Positions 53,035-62,396 of a stretch of 64,000 nucleotides of DNA are shown piece by piece. A program made the position numbers and the translations under genes. Position 1 is the first letter of the stretch. Every line of letters begins with the position of its first letter. Below the pieces are notes generated by a model. It had not been told where the DNA came from. It saw only the letters and a list, made by a program, of their open reading frames with translations, and did not search any database. Source of the stretch: Geitlerinema sp. BBD 1991-9 (GTDB taxonomy: Bacteria > Cyanobacteriota > Cyanobacteriia > Cyanobacteriales > Geitlerinemataceae); contig LWRO01000013.1 in the NCBI GenBank assembly GCA_001657325.1, positions 17,747-81,746 on the forward strand, written 5' to 3'.

Positions 53035-54084
53035 ATGAGCAGCAGCATTTGTGCTGTAGATCTGTTTTGTGGTGCAGGAGGGCTGACTTGTGGTTTTGAG
53101 CAAGCAGGTCTTCCAGTTCGAGCTGGCTATGATATCGATCCAGCCTGTGAGTTTCCCTACAAACACAACAACCAGGCAAGATTTATACAAAAAGATATCA
53201 TCGAAGTGAGTAGTTCTGAGTTAGAAGAACATTTCTCTAATAGTTCTGTCAAGGTTTTGGTCGGTTGCGCCCCTTGTCAGCCATTTTCAACCTATGCAAG
53301 ACGCTACAATCAAAAAACATCAAAATGGCAACTTCTCAGAGATTTTGCGCGTTTAATCAGAGAATGTCAACCCGAAATTGTTTCTATGGAAAATGTACTC
53401 CAACTCAAACACCATCAAGTATTTCAAGAGTTTCGTGAAATATTTTCAAGTCTAGGCTATTTCGTTAAAACTCATGAAATTGACTGCTTATTATATGGAG
53501 TTCCTCAAACACGTAAACGGTTAGTTCTCCTAGCTTCAAAACTAGGTAAATTAACTTTAATTCCTCCTACTCATAGCCCAGAAAACTATAAAACAGTACG
53601 AAAAACCATAGAATATCTTAAGCCTCTGGTAGCAGGAGAAAGCTCTCAAGAGGATCGATTACATAAATGCAGTAAATTATCAGACTTGAATTTACGCCGT
53701 ATTCGTGCATCAAAGCCTGGAGGAACATGGCGTGATTGGGATAAAGAACTTAGGGCTGAATGTCATCTCAAAGAAAGTGGAAAAACCTATCCGGGGGTTT
53801 ATGGTCGTATGGAATGGGATCGACCAAGTCCAACTATTACAACCCAATGTTTTGGGTTTGGAAATGGTCGATTTGGACATCCCCAACAAGATCGGGCTAT
53901 TTCTTTAAGGGAAGCCGCTTTACTACAGACTTTTCCTTCAAGCTATGAATTTGTTGCTCCTGATCGTGAGGTTTTATTTAGTACTGTTGGACGGTTGATA
54001 GGAAATGCTGTTCCGGTAAGACTAGCCCAAGTAATTGCTCAAAGCATTTTAAACCATGTTACTGGAATCAGAGCCTGTATTTGA
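53035..54084 (+). CDS. DNA (cytosine-5)-methyltransferase
   Basis: This 349-residue enzyme transfers methyl from SAM to cytosine C5. Motif I is VDLFCGAGG (8-16), motif IV is CAPCQPFS with catalytic Cys81, motif VI is MENV (118-121), motif VIII is QTRKRLV, and motif X is GNAVP (about 322). The target-recognition region between VIII and IX is short. The recognition sequence cannot be read. Its last 36 bases overlap the 3' end of the convergent HEPN gene. No cognate restriction gene is on its strand, and its AT-rich codon use differs from the backbone. Confidence 0.93.
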   Translation: MSSSICAVDLFCGAGGLTCGFEQAGLPVRAGYDIDPACEFPYKHNNQARFIQKDIIEVSSSELEEHFSNSSVKVLVGCAPCQPFSTYARRYNQKTSKWQLLRDFARLIRECQPEIVSMENVLQLKHHQVFQEFREIFSSLGYFVKTHEIDCLLYGVPQTRKRLVLLASKLGKLTLIPPTHSPENYKTVRKTIEYLKPLVAGESSQEDRLHKCSKLSDLNLRRIRASKPGGTWRDWDKELRAECHLKESGKTYPGVYGRMEWDRPSPTITTQCFGFGNGRFGHPQQDRAISLREAALLQTFPSSYEFVAPDREVLFSTVGRLIGNAVPVRLAQVIAQSILNHVTGIRACI

Positions 54085-54777
54085 TGGTCGATCTAAATAC
54101 TCCTTATTAGAAATATAGATATTTATATTTTCTAATATTTCTTTTAAATACTTAACAACTTTTTTCTGTATATCATAAAGCTCTTGTGCAGATTTTTCTC
54201 TTCCTATTTCTGCAAAGGATTGAAATCCATGAGCCAAAGCATTTCTTTTTTCTTTTACAGTTTTCAAATCTATACCATTTCCTGTTTTTTGAGAATTTGT
54301 TTGACAAGAAAATCCATATTCTTGAGCTGTGATTTTAATCAAGCGACCATCAATATTCCCTGAAAAAATATTGTCTTTTTTAAGACCAACATTGATGATG
54401 TCGATCGAAATATTTGTGATTTGAGGTAATATCCTCTTTATTTCTTTCTTCTTGATGTTTTGAAGAACTATTTTTTTTAATTCGGGTCTAATTCGATCGT
54501 AAGATATACCTTTACCCTGAATTTCGTCAAAAATTGCTTCGATTGCATTTCGCATTGTTGCTTCAGCCAAATTGTATAGCAACAGAAATCCACTAGCCTT
54601 CAATGTTTTGATCAACTCTGAGTTGATCTGTACTGTTCTGTTTCGCTTTTTTCCTTGACTTGTTTCATGCTGCATACATAACTTTGTACTTCCATTTTCT
54701 AGACTTTTTAAGAAAATAAAATACTGTCTTACTTCTCTGGAACGTTCTTCAAAATCTTGAAATAGAGGGCTGGTCAT
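54049..54777 (-). CDS. HEPN-domain protein (MAE_28990/MAE_18760-like)
   Basis: This 242-residue protein has the HEPN RNase motif R-x4-H in EKRNALAHGF (Arg178 to His183). It also has an N-terminal SPLFQDFEERSREVRQYFIFL block and an NLAEATMRNAIEAIFDEI helix, which match the MAE_28990/MAE_18760 HEPN families. Members are predicted RNases of toxin and defence systems. Its ATG overlaps the stop of the DUF262 gene (ATGA), so the two are translationally coupled. Its 3' end overlaps the convergent methyltransferase by 36 bases. Expression therefore can be countered by methyltransferase transcription. Confidence 0.8.
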   Translation of the reverse strand: MTSPLFQDFEERSREVRQYFIFLKSLENGSTKLCMQHETSQGKKRNRTVQINSELIKTLKASGFLLLYNLAEATMRNAIEAIFDEIQGKGISYDRIRPELKKIVLQNIKKKEIKRILPQITNISIDIINVGLKKDNIFSGNIDGRLIKITAQEYGFSCQTNSQKTGNGIDLKTVKEKRNALAHGFQSFAEIGREKSAQELYDIQKKVVKYLKEILENINIYISNKEYLDRPSNTGSDSSNMV

Positions 54778-55868
54778 GAATTTTCTAGGATTCGATCTCG
54801 AACGTACTCAATACGCCGAATTACTTTAGGTCTTGAGTTACTTGCATCTGAAGTTGTGTATGTTTTGAACTCTTCTGATTCAAGCCAATCTATCGATTTG
54901 AGTTGAATATTACTCTTTTCTTGGAGGGCAAGTGCAATACCTACAGAAATTGCTTCAAAGCGAATCCTGGGTGTTCTGACGTGTCCTTTGGCTTTAGCAA
55001 AACCATTAGGAAAATATTTTTCAACAAAATCTAACATTTGACAAAATTTTTGTTTTAACCTTTCTTTATCTAAGCTTTCGTTGTTATGTTGTTTTAGATA
55101 TTGGTTTAAAAATTCATTGACTCGTCTGTTGAATTTCTTATAGTTTTCTAGATAGGCAAAGAAACGCAAGACAAACTCTTCTGGTTCACGACTACGCTTT
55201 GATGCCTCTGAAAGTGGACATAGCTTGAGAAACTTAGGATCTCGAGCTAGCTTTTCAAGTAAGTCAATCAGTGGACCTGGAGATATGCCTCTCCGTTTCT
55301 CCATGTCATTGAGTTCAACACTGCCAGTATTAATTCTTTCAAACAAATCTCTTCGCGTTTCTTCGTCTGCCTTTTCTGTGAGTACGATCATTCGCAACGT
55401 AGATCGATTAAAACGCCTCTGCCTTGCCAGAGGAAGATCGGAAAATTTAAAGTTGTTTAGCGAGTCTAATTTCTTGAGATCTTGCAAAATTAGTTCATTC
55501 TGTATAAAATTAGATAAGGTTCGAATACGTTGAGTGCCATCAACGATCTCTAAACGCCCCAAGTCATCTTCTTCGGGGCGAAGATCTGCGACAAATATAT
55601 AAGGGATAGGGAGTCCTAAAAAGATAGATTCAATAAATTTTGATTGACGAACCTCATCCCAAATCATATCTCTCTGATAGTCAGGTATATAAAGTTCATT
55701 AATATCTTCATCACGTCCTTCTGTATATTTTTTTACCAGAACTTCTACCGGGTATTCCTTTGTATCGTAATCGACAACGACGCGCTTTTCCCGTATCTGT
55801 GATTCTGCTGCCGCTTTCTGTTCCTCTGTAATTATTGCTTCAGGTAATCCGTCTCTTTTTTTAGGCAT
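54774..55868 (-). CDS. DUF262 protein (GmrSD N-domain type)
   Basis: This 364-residue protein carries the DUF262 pattern: YIPDYQRDMIWDE (60-72), the ParB-like VDGTQRIRTL (109-118, family consensus DGQQR) and FERINTGSVELND (176-188). DUF262 in the GmrSD restriction enzyme binds or hydrolyses nucleotides and works with a separate DUF1524 HNH nuclease. No DUF1524 H-N-H motif is seen in the C-terminal half here. The coupled downstream HEPN protein may supply the nuclease. The ATG at 55868 is chosen over an in-frame TTG six codons earlier. Confidence 0.85.
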   Translation of the reverse strand: MPKKRDGLPEAIITEEQKAAAESQIREKRVVVDYDTKEYPVEVLVKKYTEGRDEDINELYIPDYQRDMIWDEVRQSKFIESIFLGLPIPYIFVADLRPEEDDLGRLEIVDGTQRIRTLSNFIQNELILQDLKKLDSLNNFKFSDLPLARQRRFNRSTLRMIVLTEKADEETRRDLFERINTGSVELNDMEKRRGISPGPLIDLLEKLARDPKFLKLCPLSEASKRSREPEEFVLRFFAYLENYKKFNRRVNEFLNQYLKQHNNESLDKERLKQKFCQMLDFVEKYFPNGFAKAKGHVRTPRIRFEAISVGIALALQEKSNIQLKSIDWLESEEFKTYTTSDASNSRPKVIRRIEYVRDRILENS

Positions 55869-56043
55869 TGGGAGTTTTATTCTCAAATATTAAGAAAGTT
55901 GATTATGCAGAGTTTTTTAGTTTAAGATATTGACTAGAAGGATGTAAGGTGAATGTCAGAGTAACCATTATATGTTATCTTACTATGAGTCTATACTTGT
56001 TAAGCTAAAAAGTCAAGAACGAATGCTTTAAGGGTTGTTCGGG

Positions 56044-56066
56044 TGCGCCAGGAACAGCCTGGCGCA
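56044..56066. repeat. perfect 9-bp hairpin between DUF262 and shc
   Basis: TGCGCCAGG and CCTGGCGCA pair perfectly around the loop AACAG. Neither strand has a T-run next to it. It lies 35 bases past the shc stop and may be an RNA stabiliser or a repeat. Confidence 0.6.
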
Positions 56067-56101
56067 TTCCCACCTTTTACGACTTGCTTAAAGTTAGAGA
56101 T

Positions 56102-58078
56102 CTAACTGAAGGCTTTACGATATCGCCCCAACGCTAGTAAGGGGAAATAAAGCTGATAGTAGTGATACTTCAGATAGAAATGACAGGGAAAACCCGTTCC
56201 CGTGAAGTAGGCTTCAAACCAGGAACCATCGTCTTTTTGCGTGTCGAGGAGATAGTGAATTCCACGATCGATCTCTGCTTTTTCCCAAACTCCGGTGGCT
56301 TCTCCCGCCGCCAACAAGCCAATTAACGCCCACGCAGTCTGAGAGGGGGTGCTGTCCCCTTGTCCTTTCAACGCGGGATCGTCGTAACTGCGACAGGTTT
56401 CGCCCCAACCGCCATCGGGGTTTTGCACGCTCGCCAGCCACGCCACACCACGATCGATCTCGTTCCGATACACATCCGGTGTCACCAACGCCAACGCCGA
56501 TAGCGCCCCGCTAGTTCCGTAAATATAGTTCACGCCCCAACGCCCGAACCAAGAACCATCGGCTTCCTGTTCTTGAATTAAATAACGAACAGCCCGTTGC
56601 AATCGCTGGCGATATTGCTTTAACGGCGTGTTGTAGGAATCCGATTCCAATTCTCCCGCCATTTCCAACACCCGCGACGTGACATCTGCTGTCGGCGGAT
56701 CGATCGTGGCTTTGAGATCGCTGTAGGGTAAGGCATTTAACCAATCTTTATCGTTATCGACATCGAACGCCGCCCAACCGCCATCGCGACACTGCATCGA
56801 CATCATCCAGCGAACGCATCGATCGATCGCCGCCTGTTTTCCGTTCTCGTCGGGGAGTTTTGTTTGGTTCAGCGTCATCACTACGACGGCTGAATCGTCG
56901 AGATCGGGATAGAAGCGGTTGTCGAACTCGAACGCCCAACCCCCCGGTTCGCCGTCTTTATTTTTCACCGCCCAATCGCCGTAATCGAGAATTTGCTCGT
57001 TGAGTAACCACTGTGCAGCTTTGACAACCTTCTCGTCGTCAGGTGCGATTCCCGATTCCACCAAAGCGCGAACCACCCACGCCGTATCCCACACGGGCGA
57101 TACGCAAGGTTGAACCCAGTACGCATCCTCGGTTTCGACACCAAATCGATCGATCGCCTGAAAGCCCCGTTCCACCACGGGATCGGCCACCTCGTAATCC
57201 AAACAGCGCAACGCCAACATCGAATTGAGCATCGCTGGGATAATTCCGCCCCAATCGCCTGTCGGTTCTTGGCGTTCTAACACCCATTGTTCCGCCGCTT
57301 TCAACCCTTCTTCGCGGAACGGAACGAGATTGAGGCGTTCGGCGAACTTAAACGCATTGTCGAGTTCGACGAACCAATCGCCCCAGTCGCCAGTTTTGGG
57401 AAGATCGAACGCGGCGTTTTCGATGCCTTCAGCGTACAGTTCTTCAACCGTGATGTTGGGTTCGACGTTGAAAATGGGCTTTTTGTCGAACACGATCAGC
57501 AGGGGAACCGTACTGCCCCGCGCCCAACTGGACATATCGTAAATACTAAAGGGCGCGTCTCCGGGGAGGAGCATAATCCACGGTGGAATCGAGGGAAGTC
57601 CTCGCCAGTCGTAGCAACCGATGAGGGCGAGGTGCATTTTCGTGAAAATGCGCGTTTTGCTGACTCCACCTCGATCGAGAATGAATTTTCGCGCGTTGAC
57701 TAACGCCGGATCGTCTCGATCGACACCCAGCAGCCGCAACGCCATGTACGCTTCGACGGAAGTACTCAGCTCGCCGCCGTCGCCGTAGAACAGTTCCCAA
57801 CCGCCGTGTTCTCGCTGTTCTCGTCGGAGAAACTGCTCGGCTTTATCGAAAGGAATGCGTCGATCGAGTTCCCAAATTTTGTGCAACAAGACGACTTCGG
57901 CGAGCATCGTCACGTTCGATTCGAGATCCGCCCACCAATAGCCTTCGGGATGTTGCTGTTTAAAGAAGTAGTCTTGGATTTTTTGAATACCTTCGGCCAG
58001 ACGAGCCGGATCGACGTGAGTTCCTGACACCACTGAAGTTTGGGTTTGCATGAAAGACGCAGTTTCGAGAATTGCCAT
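56102..58078 (-). CDS. shc: squalene-hopene cyclase
   Basis: This 658-residue membrane-associated triterpene cyclase converts squalene to hopanoids. The acid motif reads YPDLDDSAVV near residue 385 (family D-x-D-D-T/S-A). QW repeats are seen as QNPDGGWGE, QEADGSWFG, QKDDGSWFE and QEPTGDWGG. The catalytic barrel includes QPCVSPVWDTAWV. The start is MAILETASF or nine codons later at MQTQTSV. It is GC-richer than the two methyltransferase loci on either side, so it looks like the resident gene between inserted cassettes. Confidence 0.95.
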   Translation of the reverse strand: MAILETASFMQTQTSVVSGTHVDPARLAEGIQKIQDYFFKQQHPEGYWWADLESNVTMLAEVVLLHKIWELDRRIPFDKAEQFLRREQREHGGWELFYGDGGELSTSVEAYMALRLLGVDRDDPALVNARKFILDRGGVSKTRIFTKMHLALIGCYDWRGLPSIPPWIMLLPGDAPFSIYDMSSWARGSTVPLLIVFDKKPIFNVEPNITVEELYAEGIENAAFDLPKTGDWGDWFVELDNAFKFAERLNLVPFREEGLKAAEQWVLERQEPTGDWGGIIPAMLNSMLALRCLDYEVADPVVERGFQAIDRFGVETEDAYWVQPCVSPVWDTAWVVRALVESGIAPDDEKVVKAAQWLLNEQILDYGDWAVKNKDGEPGGWAFEFDNRFYPDLDDSAVVVMTLNQTKLPDENGKQAAIDRCVRWMMSMQCRDGGWAAFDVDNDKDWLNALPYSDLKATIDPPTADVTSRVLEMAGELESDSYNTPLKQYRQRLQRAVRYLIQEQEADGSWFGRWGVNYIYGTSGALSALALVTPDVYRNEIDRGVAWLASVQNPDGGWGETCRSYDDPALKGQGDSTPSQTAWALIGLLAAGEATGVWEKAEIDRGIHYLLDTQKDDGSWFEAYFTGTGFPCHFYLKYHYYQLYFPLLALGRYRKAFS

Positions 58079-58189
58079 TTGAGTATTGTGCCGCATTTTT
58101 CTTCTTTTCTGAACTTGAGAGGTCAGAAAATCGATTCTCGTTTCGAGACGCTTCGCGAACCTCCGAGCAGTCTAAAGCTGAAAATATGA

Positions 58190-58195
58190 TATAAT
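58190..58195 (+). promoter_or_regulatory. -10 box of methyltransferase 2
   Basis: TATAAT stands in the context GATATAATG, identical over nine bases to the methyltransferase 1 promoter. A matching -35 hexamer is not obvious. The start codon lies 34 bases on. Confidence 0.5.
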
Positions 58196-58228
58196 GAAGT
58201 ATTATTTTTTATATCGATTTAATACACG

Positions 58229-59599
58229 ATGGCGCAGTTGGAGTCAGCAACTCAAATCGAACTGTTTAAGCCTTTTAATCCGTACAATTGGATAACGATC
58301 GATCCTCGATTTACATTTGTCGATCTCTTTTCTGGTATTGGCGGATTCAGAATTGCTCTCGAACAACTGGGAGGAAAATGTTTAGCGTATGCAGAGATCG
58401 AACGAGATGCAATTGAAGTCTATTGCCGAAACTTTATTAGTTACATTAATGCAGACGAGCAAAATTTAGGAGACGTGGGGACAATTGGATATTTACCCCA
58501 GACAGTCGATGTTATAGTCGGTGGAGTCCCTTGTCAACCTTGGTCGATCGCTGGAAAAATCAAAGGATTTAACGATTCGAGGGGTCAGCTTTGGTTTGAT
58601 GTTATTCGGATTGTTGAACTCAATCAGCCGAAAGCTTTTATTTTTGAAAATGTAAAAGGGTTGACTGAGCCTCGACATCGAGATAGCTTGCAATGTATTT
58701 TAGAACGCCTCAAGACTTGCGGGTATTGGGTAGATTACCGTGTTTTAAACTCTTATGATTTTGGCTTATCGCAAGATAGAGATCGCGTTTTTATTGTGGG
58801 TATCCATAAAAAGATAGGGGATTTCGATCGATTTCAATTTCCCGATCCTTTAAACCACAAGCCAAGACTCTATGACTTTATCGATGGTGTTTCAAAGCGC
58901 AACATTTCAAAGAAGAAATTTTCTCCCAATGTGCTATTTGGAGACAAAATTCCTGCATCTAGAGGGCGGTTTCAAAAAGTAGACGAACTCAATGATTTTT
59001 TCTTGTTTGCAGATATTCGAGATGGTCATACTACCATTCATTCTTGGGATTTAATTGAAACGACCGATCGAGAAAAAGACATTTGTAGAACCCTGCTCAA
59101 AAATAGACGCAAGAAAAAATACGGAAACAAAGACGGAAATCCTTTAAGTTTAGAGGATTTTCGAGAGTTAATGCCGCACATCAAAGTTGAGGGACTCGAA
59201 AATCTCGTACAAAAAAAGATTTTGCGATATATTGAAAATCGAGGCTATGAATTTGTAAACTCTAAAATTTCAGCAGGGATTGATGGTATCGCTAAAATTA
59301 TTTTACCCCATGCTGATGCAATTGGAACGTTGACCGCTACCGGAATGAGAGATTACATTGCAACAGTTTCTTTAGATTGTCAAGAACCCGATCTGTACAA
59401 AAAAAGATTTATTCAAAAAATTTATAAGCCCAGAAAATTCAAGCCAATTTCAGCGAGAGATTATGCCAGATTGCAAGGTTTTCCTGATTGGTTTAAATTA
59501 GCAGATAGAGATAGTGTTGCACGAAAACAATTTGGAAATGCCGTTTCCGTTCCAGTTGTTTATCACTTGATGGAATCTTTGGTCAAAGTTATTCTTTAA
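58229..59599 (+). CDS. type II DNA (cytosine-5)-methyltransferase
   Basis: This 456-residue m5C methyltransferase has motif I FVDLFSGIGGF (30-40), motif IV GGVPCQPWS (about 97-105, catalytic Cys), motif VI FENVKG (about 138), and motif X FGNAVSVPV (about 436). A long target-recognition region of 180 residues lies between motifs VIII and IX. It is followed after 10 bases by a restriction endonuclease gene on the same strand. AT-rich composition sets it apart from shc. Confidence 0.93.
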   Translation: MAQLESATQIELFKPFNPYNWITIDPRFTFVDLFSGIGGFRIALEQLGGKCLAYAEIERDAIEVYCRNFISYINADEQNLGDVGTIGYLPQTVDVIVGGVPCQPWSIAGKIKGFNDSRGQLWFDVIRIVELNQPKAFIFENVKGLTEPRHRDSLQCILERLKTCGYWVDYRVLNSYDFGLSQDRDRVFIVGIHKKIGDFDRFQFPDPLNHKPRLYDFIDGVSKRNISKKKFSPNVLFGDKIPASRGRFQKVDELNDFFLFADIRDGHTTIHSWDLIETTDREKDICRTLLKNRRKKKYGNKDGNPLSLEDFRELMPHIKVEGLENLVQKKILRYIENRGYEFVNSKISAGIDGIAKIILPHADAIGTLTATGMRDYIATVSLDCQEPDLYKKRFIQKIYKPRKFKPISARDYARLQGFPDWFKLADRDSVARKQFGNAVSVPVVYHLMESLVKVIL

Positions 59600-59609
59600 T
59601 GACTAGAAA

Positions 59610-60470
59610 ATGAACGATCGAAATTCAGAAACAATGAAAGAAGCAATCCAATCTGTTATTCGAGAAATGATGGATCGGGTTATTGACAATGCACTGTACA
59701 AAAAACCTTTTTCTTCAAAAGACTATCGCGAAGCTAAGCCGTTATACGCGGCTCTCGTTCCTGATGAAATTTTTAAAGGATCTCATTTCGAGCGAAAATT
59801 CGTCACGCCATTTGGAAAAGTTTGGGAAAAGCTCGCAATTATTGCAGCACAGAACGGGTTGGGCTATGCAGAATTGAATTACAAAATCAACGAAAAAATT
59901 GAGGAAGGTAGGCTCAATCGAATCACAGAAGTTTTAAATCGATTAGAACATCCAGAACCAGGGAAAATGCGCGTACAACCAAATTGGAATGAAGAACTTT
60001 CGTATATTCTGAAAGGTCGAGGCAGAAAAATTCCGGTGACGGTTGTTTGTGATGTTTATGCAGAAAATATTGTAACTGGAGATCGCTATGCATTTGAGAT
60101 TAAAGCACCTCTCCCAAATAGCGACCAAACCAAAGCAAGCAAAGAGAAACTTTTTAAGCTTTATAATAGTATGGAACCTTCTGTTATTTCGGAAGCCTAT
60201 TTTGCACTGGCTTATAATCCTCGTGGAAATAAAGAAAATTATGATTGGTCGCCCCCTAAAAGATGGTTTAATATGATAGAAGATCCGGTTGTATTAATCG
60301 GAAACGAACTTTGGGATAAGTTGGGAGGTCAGGGAACCTATCAAGCTTTGATTCGAGCCGTTAACGAACTCAGTCAAGAGTACAAACCACGAATTTATCG
60401 GGAATTTTTGGGCATCGAGCCACCCGATTTCGATCGAGATTTCCAACTCCCCGAACAGGATGTGGAATGA
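59610..60470 (+). CDS. TdeIII-family type II restriction endonuclease
   Basis: This 286-residue protein resembles TdeIII-type endonucleases, as judged by FKGSHFERKFVTPFGKVWEKLA and FEIKAPLPNSDQTKASKEK. A PD-(D/E)xK site is likely at Asp148 with Glu163-Ile-Lys165. TdeIII and relatives cut GGNCC; whether this enzyme keeps that site is not known. The short gap to methyltransferase 2 marks a type II restriction-modification pair. The TPR gene converges with it, 18 bases between stops. Confidence 0.8.
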   Translation: MNDRNSETMKEAIQSVIREMMDRVIDNALYKKPFSSKDYREAKPLYAALVPDEIFKGSHFERKFVTPFGKVWEKLAIIAAQNGLGYAELNYKINEKIEEGRLNRITEVLNRLEHPEPGKMRVQPNWNEELSYILKGRGRKIPVTVVCDVYAENIVTGDRYAFEIKAPLPNSDQTKASKEKLFKLYNSMEPSVISEAYFALAYNPRGNKENYDWSPPKRWFNMIEDPVVLIGNELWDKLGGQGTYQALIRAVNELSQEYKPRIYREFLGIEPPDFDRDFQLPEQDVE

Positions 60471-60488
60471 CAATAGCGTTTTCAAGTT

Positions 60489-62396
60489 TCACAGCTTTTG
60501 CATCACGTCCGACAATAACGAGGGGGGAAGGAGAGAAAACGCCTTTGATTGTCCTTCAATTCCGCCAATTTCATAGGCACTGCGAATCGTCCGCACGATC
60601 GAATCCAACGCCGCTTTGGCTCGATCGATCTGTTTTTTCCATCCCTCATAGGCTTGGAGGTGATGGTGTAGGGCTGCGTTGAGATGGAATAACGCACTCG
60701 ATCTCTCTACTTTTAACGCCAAGTGATAGTGCGCCAAGCCGACGTTATTATAGGTTGCGACGAGATCGAAGGTGAGCGATTGGAGGGACTGCGACACCTC
60801 GATCGCCGCATCGTAAGCCTCGATCGATCGTTCTAAATAGGCTTGTGCCTCTTTCAGATCGGCGGTTTGTTGCGCGAGGTGCCAATACGCGGTTCCCAAG
60901 TTGTTTTGAGTCGCCGCACAACCTGTGGGAACGCGATCGGCGGTGCGATAGCGCAAGGCTTCCCGATACGCCACAACCGCTAAATGCAAACATTCCGGTG
61001 CGTCAGCTTGTTGGGAAAGCGCCCAATACGCCGTTCCGATGTTGTTTTGCAACATGGCGTAATTGAGTTCGTCTCGATCGGGAGTGTAGTAATTCAACGC
61101 CGCTGCATAGGCTGCGATCGCGCAATTGAGATGGGTTGCTGCGTCGCCGTATTGCGCTAAACTCCAATACGCGGTTCCCAAGTTATTTTGAATGGCGGCA
61201 TACTGTTGGGGATCGGCATCTTGTGGGTGAACGTACAGCGCCGCCTCAAAGGCCTCGATCGACTGTTGCCATTCCTGGGGACGCTGGCGAACTCGCCCCA
61301 AATCGGCATACACCGAACCGACGTTGTGCTGGATAGTTGCCCAAATTTGTGGTTGCGTTTGAGGATCGAGTTGCGACAACGCGTCTTGGTACGCTTCGAG
61401 ACTGGCTTCGAGATCCCGCTGTTTGACTTCGGGGGGTTGCGCACGAGACAGCATCCAGTACAGCGTCCCGATGTCGTTGAGCGTGGCGAGGTGACGCGCG
61501 GAATCGGCGTTGGGTGCGAGTTGCCACAGTTGAACGGCGCGACGGTAGAGTTGGATAGCAACCCGAGCGCAACTGGGAGACGGAGAATCGCCGTGTAGTC
61601 GTTCGCGGTAGCGGTGCGGAGCACTATCGCGGTACAGGTTTCCGAGATGGTGGTATCGATCGGCAATTTGCGACGGTGTGGCTTTGCTGGTGTGAAGTCG
61701 ATCGATCGGCAACAGAAGACTGACGGGATCGAGGCTGTCGAATTCGTTGCGCGTGGCGAGGATCGATCGAACTAATGCCGCGTCAATATGTTTCCAAACA
61801 GGAGGCGGTGGAATCCGTTTCGGCGGTTTCCGAGGGGGCGAGGAGGTGGGTTGAATCTCGGAAATTTGTCCGTTGGGTTCGCCGTGAAATTCAAAAACAC
61901 CCGTGCAATGTTGCCAAAATTCGGGGGCGGAATGTTGGATGACGTGCAGCCAAGGACGGGGAATCCAAAAGATAAGGCTGATGTCGAGTTCGCAAAGATG
62001 TGCGGGAATGTCCCGCAGGTGTTTGAGAAACGACCATTGTGCGTTCGCCGATTGACGGGTGAGGGCGGAAATGCCGAGGATTTGCAAACCGACGGGGCGA
62101 TTTTCGTTGCCATTGGGTAAGGCGCGACGAATTTGTGCGAGGGGGTCGAGGGGGTTGAGGTCGAGTTGTAAGCTGAGAAGATAGGTGCGTTGGCGGAGTT
62201 CGCTTTGGAGTTGGGCGGCTAAAAGGCTCGATCGAGCGGTATCGTCGCAAACGGCCAAAAAGACTTGTCGGCGCAATCCCAGGGCGAACGCGAGTTTGAG
62301 CCGCTGGTAAACGTGTCGGTTCCAGTGCGAGGATTCAGGCGTTGCGACACCGGAAACCGCTAATTGGGTGGGTGTCGAAGCGATAGGAACAGACAT
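60489..62396 (-). CDS. tetratricopeptide-repeat protein
   Basis: This 635-residue protein has a degenerate NTPase-like N-terminal part (about 30-170, RRQVFLAVCDDTARSSLLAAQL, no Walker A glycines) and then a Pro-rich linker. From about residue 240 there are at least seven TPR units, with NNLGTAYWSLAQ, NNIGTAYWALSQ and NNLGTAYWHLAQ at regular 55-residue spacing. The ordering is seen in cyanobacterial proteins of unknown role. It is GC-rich like the backbone and not part of the restriction cassette it faces. Confidence 0.85.
   Translation of the reverse strand: MSVPIASTPTQLAVSGVATPESSHWNRHVYQRLKLAFALGLRRQVFLAVCDDTARSSLLAAQLQSELRQRTYLLSLQLDLNPLDPLAQIRRALPNGNENRPVGLQILGISALTRQSANAQWSFLKHLRDIPAHLCELDISLIFWIPRPWLHVIQHSAPEFWQHCTGVFEFHGEPNGQISEIQPTSSPPRKPPKRIPPPPVWKHIDAALVRSILATRNEFDSLDPVSLLLPIDRLHTSKATPSQIADRYHHLGNLYRDSAPHRYRERLHGDSPSPSCARVAIQLYRRAVQLWQLAPNADSARHLATLNDIGTLYWMLSRAQPPEVKQRDLEASLEAYQDALSQLDPQTQPQIWATIQHNVGSVYADLGRVRQRPQEWQQSIEAFEAALYVHPQDADPQQYAAIQNNLGTAYWSLAQYGDAATHLNCAIAAYAAALNYYTPDRDELNYAMLQNNIGTAYWALSQQADAPECLHLAVVAYREALRYRTADRVPTGCAATQNNLGTAYWHLAQQTADLKEAQAYLERSIEAYDAAIEVSQSLQSLTFDLVATYNNVGLAHYHLALKVERSSALFHLNAALHHHLQAYEGWKKQIDRAKAALDSIVRTIRSAYEIGGIEGQSKAFSLLPPSLLSDVMQKL

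Noticed and set aside
54774..55868. DUF262 gene as a stand-alone GmrSD restriction enzyme
   Set aside because: No DUF1524 H-N-H motif could be found in the C-terminal half.
56044..56066. Perfect hairpin as the terminator of shc or DUF262
   Set aside because: No T-run on either strand, so it was recorded as a hairpin rather than as a terminator.
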